DNA from: an uncultured Flavobacterium sp.
GTDB lineage: Bacteria > Bacteroidota > Bacteroidia > Flavobacteriales > Flavobacteriaceae
Reading direction: 5' to 3'
DNA length: 11,327 nt
Assembly (NCBI GenBank): GCA_946479395.1
Contig: CAMLFV010000087.1
Coordinates: 1-11,327 of the forward strand
Notes under the pieces: model-generated
Database searches by the model: none
What the model saw: the letters and a program-made list of their open reading frames with translations, nothing else
What the model was told of the DNA's origin: nothing
Position numbers and translations under genes: made by a program
Shown here: one piece after another, positions 6,773-11,327 of the stretch
Layout: the number at the start of each line of letters is the position of its first letter
How positions within the stretch are numbered: position 1 is the stretch's first letter

Positions 6773-8248
6773 TTATTTTAAAAAATCTAAAGATACCTTT
6801 TTTTCTAAAAGTGTTTCGTTTTCGCTGGCTAAATCAAAAGCAGTTTCATCAAACTGGGTTAAAACATCTTTCTTAGCACCTTTGTTTACCAAATATTTTA
6901 AAACGGTATCGTCTTTAGCAACCAATGCAGCTTTGTGCAATGCGGTAACACCTTCGTTGTTTTTAGTATCGATATTAATATTTAAACCATCTAATTGCTT
7001 TAGCAGATTTACATCGTTTTTAGCAACTGCAATGTGGTATATTGAATTTCCATCTTGCTGTGGTGCTGCAAAATTAACACCTGCATTTTTAATAATGGTT
7101 AACTTTTCTGCAAAATCATTTTTTTGTCCGTCTCTTAATGGCTGATACGATTGTACCAAATAATAGGCTAAATTATTTCCATCTTTATCAACAACATTTG
7201 AATTTGCTTTGTTGTTTAACAAAAACGATACCACTTCTGGAGAACCGTAAGCAACAGCCTGTGCCAGAGCGGATGTACCTTTTAAATTTACCTTATTAAT
7301 ATTTTTTGTGTTATTCAAGATTAGCTTTAAAACATTTAAATCAGAGTTTCGAACAGCTTCCATTAAAACAATATTTCCTTCTTTATCTGCCTGATTTACG
7401 TTTGCACCTTTATCAATAAAATAAGAAATAATTTCGTTTTGATCTTTTTTGCGAACCAAATTAAAAAGTGCGTTTTCGCCTTTAGTTCCCGTAGCATTTG
7501 CGTTGATTTTAAGATCTTCAACCAAATATTTAAAAGTTTCTAATGTAACAGCAGACCAACGCGTACCTTGCGATGCAAAAATTAATGCCTGATTTGTTGG
7601 CTTAACACCTTTTTGAGCAAGCGTTTTAAGTACAGCAATATCACCCGTTTTTGCAGCGTAATCAAAAGCAGTGCTGCCATTATCATCGGTATCTTTTAAC
7701 GATAAACCTTTTGTAGCAAAATATTCTGACAGCTTTAAATCTTTATCATAAGCTATAGAAAGCAACAATAAATTAGCTCCGTTTTGAAACTTTTGTTTAG
7801 GATTGTTTCCTGCCTTAAACAACAAATCGTAAACCGCAGTATTTGTTTGTCCGTTACCTGCTGCAAATGAAATTGGTGTAGCGCCTTTATCGTCGGTTCT
7901 ATTAATATCTGATCCTTTTTCTAAAAGATATTTAACTAGTTCAGCATTGCCTTTACTTGCTGCCCAATGCAGATAAATTCTGCCATCGTGCGTATTTTTA
8001 CTGATGCTGTTTCCTGGTTGTTCAATTAAATAGATGATTGTTTCTAATGGAGCGTTATTATTGATGGCGATACTTGCTACATCGTGATTTCCGCGATTTG
8101 CTTCCGCAGGATTGTTTCCTTTTGATATTTCTGTTTTAACAGATGCCAAATCGGGTGTGCTTTTCCAAAAATCTGAATTTAATAAAGAATTCTGAGCGTT
8201 TGCAAAAAATCCCGAAAGCAGTAAAGCTGCTATTATATATTTTTTCAT
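6773..8248 (-). CDS. Secreted ankyrin-repeat protein
   Basis: A 491-residue protein with a signal peptide (MKKYIIAALLLSGFFANAQ, cleavage likely after ANA at 16-18), so it is expected in the periplasm. Almost the whole mature protein is ankyrin repeats of about 33 residues, roughly a dozen, some degenerate. Clear examples are DGRIYLHWAASKGNAELVKY (88-107), KGATPISFAAGNG (121-133), GSTAFDYAAKTGD (191-203), GNIVLMEAVRNSD (291-303), GTSALAQAVAYGS (324-336) and GVTALHKAALVAKD (433-446). It has no catalytic domain and is likely a protein-binding scaffold. The gene lies between the DUF4374 gene (81 bp with a hairpin) and the DUF2271 gene (19 bp), so it probably works with the periplasmic redox or iron components. 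Its partner is unknown. The repeat call is firm; the role is not. Confidence 0.88.
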   Translation of the reverse strand: MKKYIIAALLLSGFFANAQNSLLNSDFWKSTPDLASVKTEISKGNNPAEANRGNHDVASIAINNNAPLETIIYLIEQPGNSISKNTHDGRIYLHWAASKGNAELVKYLLEKGSDINRTDDKGATPISFAAGNGQTNTAVYDLLFKAGNNPKQKFQNGANLLLLSIAYDKDLKLSEYFATKGLSLKDTDDNGSTAFDYAAKTGDIAVLKTLAQKGVKPTNQALIFASQGTRWSAVTLETFKYLVEDLKINANATGTKGENALFNLVRKKDQNEIISYFIDKGANVNQADKEGNIVLMEAVRNSDLNVLKLILNNTKNINKVNLKGTSALAQAVAYGSPEVVSFLLNNKANSNVVDKDGNNLAYYLVQSYQPLRDGQKNDFAEKLTIIKNAGVNFAAPQQDGNSIYHIAVAKNDVNLLKQLDGLNINIDTKNNEGVTALHKAALVAKDDTVLKYLVNKGAKKDVLTQFDETAFDLASENETLLEKKVSLDFLK

Positions 8249-8278
8249 TACAATAATTAATTAGTTAGTAAAATAAAT

Positions 8279-8314
8279 ACGTTGTGCATTTTGAAGAGTC
8301 AAAATGCACAACGT
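8279..8314 (-). terminator. Intercistronic hairpin between the DUF4374 and ankyrin genes
   Basis: Bases 8279-8293 (ACGTTGTGCATTTTG) and 8300-8314 (CAAAATGCACAACGT) form a perfect 15-bp stem with a 6-base loop (8294-8299). It begins 15 bases beyond the DUF4374 stop in the direction of transcription. On the minus strand the stem is followed by ATTTATTTTACT, which is T-rich but not an uninterrupted run. It could be a leaky terminator or an mRNA 3'-end stabiliser that makes the receptor and lipoprotein more abundant than the downstream genes. No convincing promoter was found between it and the ankyrin ATG, which favours partial read-through. Confidence 0.7.
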
Positions 8315-8329
8315 GTAAAAATAACAATA

Positions 8330-9652
8330 TTAATAAACACCTATGTAGTGATTCCCCGGTTTATTTATTAGTTTGGCACCTTTAGTTACCGTGCCGGTTT
8401 TACTGTTTAAGATGTAAATATTACCATCTTTACCAACCGGTGTTAAAGCAATAAAAACCTCATCTCCATCAACCACAAAACCTTGGTATTGACCAAAATC
8501 TAAACCAGCTTCGTACGGTAATTCTACTCTCGTTGCAGTTTTTGCATTTAAATCTATACGAGCAACGAAACCTTGATCTTCTGCGCCTTTGTGATTATAC
8601 ATTACATAAGCAATGCCATTACCTGCATATCGCCAAGAATCAACATATGAACCTGTAATTCCTAAAGCACTATCTAAACTAAATACGTACGAATTATCAT
8701 ACTGGTTATTTTGGTTTATTTTTAATATATGTGATCCTTTAGAGCCACGCTGTGTTGCTTGATAGATGTTTCCGTCGTTAGCAACAAAAGCATTAAAACT
8801 ACGGTAACCGCTTGTATCACCATTATCTACAGTTGAAGTAATGATTTGTGGATTTTCTAATGAAGGATAATCTACAACTACCGATTTTGTTCCTATGCGT
8901 GTAAATCCAGATTCGTTTGCACCTGTCTCAGGATTTGTTTTACGCATCCATGTTCCAATAATTAATTTGTTACCGGCTTTGTTTAAAACAGGTGAATCTA
9001 AACGAAAAATATGATGTCCTTGTGTTTCTTCTGCAGTTGATAAAGGCAATTCGTATTGCTTGTATTTAGAAATTAAAACATTTTGTAAATCTAATGCTAA
9101 AACAGTTGCAGTACCTCTTGTGTATAAATATGCTCCGTTATCATCGGCTTTAACTGCTGGTGCAGTAACGTTTACAGCAATTCCTGTTTTATCGCCATCG
9201 AACAACTTTGCCCATCTTGGCGATGTTCCTGCATATTGAGCAATACTTACCACTACGTCCGCTTGTGCAAATGAATTACCTCCGTTCACATTGTATTTTG
9301 TAAATTCACCACCGTTATCGCCTGTATATGCTATGTTGTATAGTATTTTTCCATCTACAGATGATTGTAAACGAGCAGTGCGGTTTGATGGAACTGGAAA
9401 CCCATTTTCATAAACATCTATTGATTTTTCAGGGTTTTTGGCATCTGCTTTACTTACCGAAAAAACTTTAGTTCCGCCATTACCATCACCTGCATTATCT
9501 TGCATTAAAGCTCCGGCAACAGTTATCCAGCGATCAGCTGTTTCGCCACCGCCATTATCAACAGGTGTGGTATCATCAGAATTACAACTTGTTAAAAGAA
9601 AAGCACCAGTAAGTGCGCTAAATAAAATTGATTTTAGAAATCGATTTTTCAT
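8330..9652 (-). CDS. DUF4374 surface lipoprotein, XusB-like
   Basis: A 440-residue lipoprotein with lipobox LTSC ending at Cys23. The following NSDDTT resembles the Asp-rich lipoprotein export signal that sends Bacteroidota lipoproteins to the outer face of the outer membrane. The mature part reads as repeated beta-strand blades, for example DGKILYNIAYTGDNGG, DNGAYLYTRGTA, DGNIYQATQRGS, NGIAYVMYNHKG and GNIYILNSKTG, which suggests a beta-propeller. This fits DUF4374, a family found beside TonB-dependent receptors. XusB of Bacteroides thetaiotaomicron, which binds ferric enterobactin, is as I recall a member. The gene starts 10 bp after the receptor stop, so the two products probably form a receptor-lipoprotein pair that captures a ferric chelate. 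The ligand cannot be read from the sequence. Confidence 0.85.
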   Translation of the reverse strand: MKNRFLKSILFSALTGAFLLTSCNSDDTTPVDNGGGETADRWITVAGALMQDNAGDGNGGTKVFSVSKADAKNPEKSIDVYENGFPVPSNRTARLQSSVDGKILYNIAYTGDNGGEFTKYNVNGGNSFAQADVVVSIAQYAGTSPRWAKLFDGDKTGIAVNVTAPAVKADDNGAYLYTRGTATVLALDLQNVLISKYKQYELPLSTAEETQGHHIFRLDSPVLNKAGNKLIIGTWMRKTNPETGANESGFTRIGTKSVVVDYPSLENPQIITSTVDNGDTSGYRSFNAFVANDGNIYQATQRGSKGSHILKINQNNQYDNSYVFSLDSALGITGSYVDSWRYAGNGIAYVMYNHKGAEDQGFVARIDLNAKTATRVELPYEAGLDFGQYQGFVVDGDEVFIALTPVGKDGNIYILNSKTGTVTKGAKLINKPGNHYIGVY

Positions 9653-9662
9653 AATATAATTT

Positions 9663-11327
9663 TTAGAATTTATTAAACGAATAATTTAGTTTTACATAAA
9701 AAGCACGACCTGGTTTTTGAACGGCAAAATTGTCATACGCTTCTTTATTAAAAATATTTTTAGCATCGAAACTTAGAACAAACTGTTTACTTGGAAAAAC
9801 ATAACTTAAACCAACATCTTGTATCATTTGTTTTGGTGTTTTAAAATAATCCATTTCTAACCAGTTGGTGTAAAAAGGATCGATCATATTAAAACCGTAA
9901 TGTAGATTTAGTGTTGATTTTTTTAACAGAAAGTTTGGTACTACATACTGTACACTTCCTGATACAGTAAAAAACGGTTCGTTAGGTAGTTGTTGATTGT
10001 AATAAGCAAATTCGTTACCGTTATCATCTAACTTTTTATTGAAAACAGTGTTAAACTTCGACGCATTTACAAACACAATTAGTCTTTTGTTGTAATCGTA
10101 ATTTAGTTCCACATCAAAACCTTTTGATCGAGTTTTTTGTAGGTTATCGAAAGGTTCCTTTTGTTGCGCATCATTAATTCTCGTATTGGACCTGCGAACT
10201 ATTTTGTCTTTAGTGTCACGTATAAATCCGTTCATTCCGAAAGAAATGGTATGTTTTGCAATCTTATACGGACCTACTTTAAAACCTAAATTGGCATTGT
10301 CACTAATTTCTGCTCTTAACGATGGGTTTTCTATAATGTTTTCTCCTTTATTACCGAAAATTTCATTTTCTGTTGGTAGTCGTAAAGCTCTTTCAAAAGA
10401 TCCTAATACGGCTATAGCAGGTTTAATTAGATACGATGTTGCCAAGCCGTAACCTACATAATCGTTTTTTCTTTCAGTATATTCGTCAACACGTTGCTTT
10501 ATACCATCAATTGTTTTAAGAACAGGTATTTTTTTTTCTATTTGTTGCTGGTAATATTTAGAAAACAAGTTAGTTTTTAACCTGGCATCAAAAGCTTTCA
10601 TTTCGTATGCCAAACCAGTGATATTTTTTAACAAGCTTCTTTGTTCTATAAAATTACGTTCGATAACTGACTTCATTTCATCTTGCTCTCTTCGATCAAA
10701 ATTGTAGTACAAATGATTTAAAACGAAGCGATGATTGTAATTAATTTCGTACATTAAATTTGCCCTTAAAGAGTACACTTTTACATCAGAATGGTTAATT
10801 GTTGGCGCATCTTGTTGGGCACCTTTTTCTGTTAAAATTGGATTTCCATCCAGATCTAAACTTCTTTCTCCAAACCAATTGTAATTCCATTTCACAGTGT
10901 CGTTTAGCACTTCGTTTCGCTTACTATACATTCCCGTTACATCAAGGCTTAAACCTTTTAATAAGAAATCTCTTTTTTTGTACACTAAGCTTAACACTTG
11001 AGCATCGGCCTCTTCAAATCTTCCCATATAAGGTCTGCTCATATAAGTACCGTGTTGAATTTCGCGATAAACATCTGATGCGTTAACACCTAACATAAAT
11101 CGATCTGCCCAAGAAACATTGGTAAATCCGGCTTCTACTTGTCCGCCTAGTGATCTGTAAGCATCGTTGAAGCGTTTGGCTCTTACATGTTCTAATCTAC
11201 CATTAGGTAACGTATTTCTTACAAATTTTCCCCAAACTTCATAATCGTTATCAGAAAAATTATAGAAACTAGACGCTTGTAAGGTAAATCCATTCTTTTT
11301 GTTTCTGGTAACTCCGCTAAAGTTTCC
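9663..11327 (-). CDS. TonB-dependent outer membrane receptor, C-terminal part (5' end outside window)
   Basis: The minus-strand frame is open from TAA at 9663-9665 to the right edge, giving about 555 C-terminal residues. The Met codon at 11094-11096 is internal, because barrel-like sequence continues upstream of it without a stop (for example TLQASSFYNFSDNDYEVWGK and GGQVEAGFTNVSWADRFMLG). The visible part is a beta-barrel with many amphipathic strands. It contains ERALRLPTENEIFGNKGENI followed by NPSLRAE, and ends with DAKNIFNKEAYDNFAVQKPG then YVKLNYSFNKF. All are typical of ligand-gated iron-chelate receptors, including the terminal aromatic residue needed for barrel assembly. Plug domain and TonB box are off the window. 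The immediate downstream DUF4374 lipoprotein and reductase suggest a ferric siderophore or similar substrate. The promoter and any iron-responsive operator must lie beyond the right edge. Confidence 0.93.
   Translation of the reverse strand, partial: GNFSGVTRNKKNGFTLQASSFYNFSDNDYEVWGKFVRNTLPNGRLEHVRAKRFNDAYRSLGGQVEAGFTNVSWADRFMLGVNASDVYREIQHGTYMSRPYMGRFEEADAQVLSLVYKKRDFLLKGLSLDVTGMYSKRNEVLNDTVKWNYNWFGERSLDLDGNPILTEKGAQQDAPTINHSDVKVYSLRANLMYEINYNHRFVLNHLYYNFDRREQDEMKSVIERNFIEQRSLLKNITGLAYEMKAFDARLKTNLFSKYYQQQIEKKIPVLKTIDGIKQRVDEYTERKNDYVGYGLATSYLIKPAIAVLGSFERALRLPTENEIFGNKGENIIENPSLRAEISDNANLGFKVGPYKIAKHTISFGMNGFIRDTKDKIVRRSNTRINDAQQKEPFDNLQKTRSKGFDVELNYDYNKRLIVFVNASKFNTVFNKKLDDNGNEFAYYNQQLPNEPFFTVSGSVQYVVPNFLLKKSTLNLHYGFNMIDPFYTNWLEMDYFKTPKQMIQDVGLSYVFPSKQFVLSFDAKNIFNKEAYDNFAVQKPGRAFYVKLNYSFNKF

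Noticed and set aside
8249..8329. An iron-regulator (Fur-type) operator or a TAnnTTTG promoter in front of the ankyrin gene
   Set aside because: The gap contains the hairpin and AT-rich sequence but no acceptable match; the long inverted repeat is better explained as an RNA hairpin because of its position after a stop codon.
11094..11096. ATG as the start of the TonB-dependent receptor
   Set aside because: The frame continues upstream without a stop for 77 more codons to the window edge with barrel-like sequence, so the gene runs off the window.
1..11327. CRISPR arrays, tRNA or rRNA genes, insertion sequences, phage or transposon genes
   Set aside because: No repeated spacer pattern, RNA gene signature, transposase or integrase was seen; nearly all sequence is accounted for by ordinary genes.

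Overview
The window looks like chromosomal DNA from an AT-rich member of the Bacteroidota, most likely a Flavobacteriaceae. The evidence is the gldB-gldC gliding-motility pair next to nadE, lipoproteins with Bacteroidota-type signals, a TonB-dependent receptor operon containing a DUF4374 lipoprotein, and start codons without clear Shine-Dalgarno sequences. A genus cannot be assigned from the sequence alone.

Left part (1-3025), housekeeping and motility. It opens with the 3' end of a plus-strand gene that resembles the C-terminus of flavobacterial DNA primase (dnaG), closed by a strong perfect hairpin terminator at 499-540. nadE (ammonia-type NAD synthetase) lies on the minus strand and is divergent from gldB. 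gldB overlaps gldC by one base, and a small three-helix membrane protein of unknown function follows. gldC has an in-frame TAA at 2649-2651. The same frame stays open for another 22 codons that look like the usual GldC C-terminus, so GldC appears truncated by a nonsense change unless the base is an error or the stop is read through.

Right part (3033-11327), all minus strand, is one apparent iron-acquisition and extracytoplasmic redox operon. In transcription order it holds a TonB-dependent receptor (5' end outside the window), a DUF4374 surface lipoprotein, a secreted ankyrin-repeat protein, a secreted DUF2271 protein, an inner-membrane PepSY protein fused to flavodoxin and ferredoxin-NADP reductase-like domains, and ApbE (FAD:protein FMN transferase). 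Gaps are 7-19 bp except for 81 bp after the DUF4374 gene, where a perfect 15-bp hairpin could reduce or separate downstream expression.

Proposed joint function (inference): the lipoprotein and receptor capture and import a ferric chelate. The PepSY fusion carries electrons from cytosolic NAD(P)H through FAD, FMN and probably transmembrane hemes to the periplasm, where iron is reduced and released. ApbE suggests that a covalently flavinylated protein takes part. The DUF2271 protein carries a T-G-A-S sequence resembling the ApbE acceptor motif and is the best candidate. The receptor-lipoprotein-PepSY core resembles the XusABC xenosiderophore system of Bacteroides, with the reductase fused in and three extra periplasmic components added.
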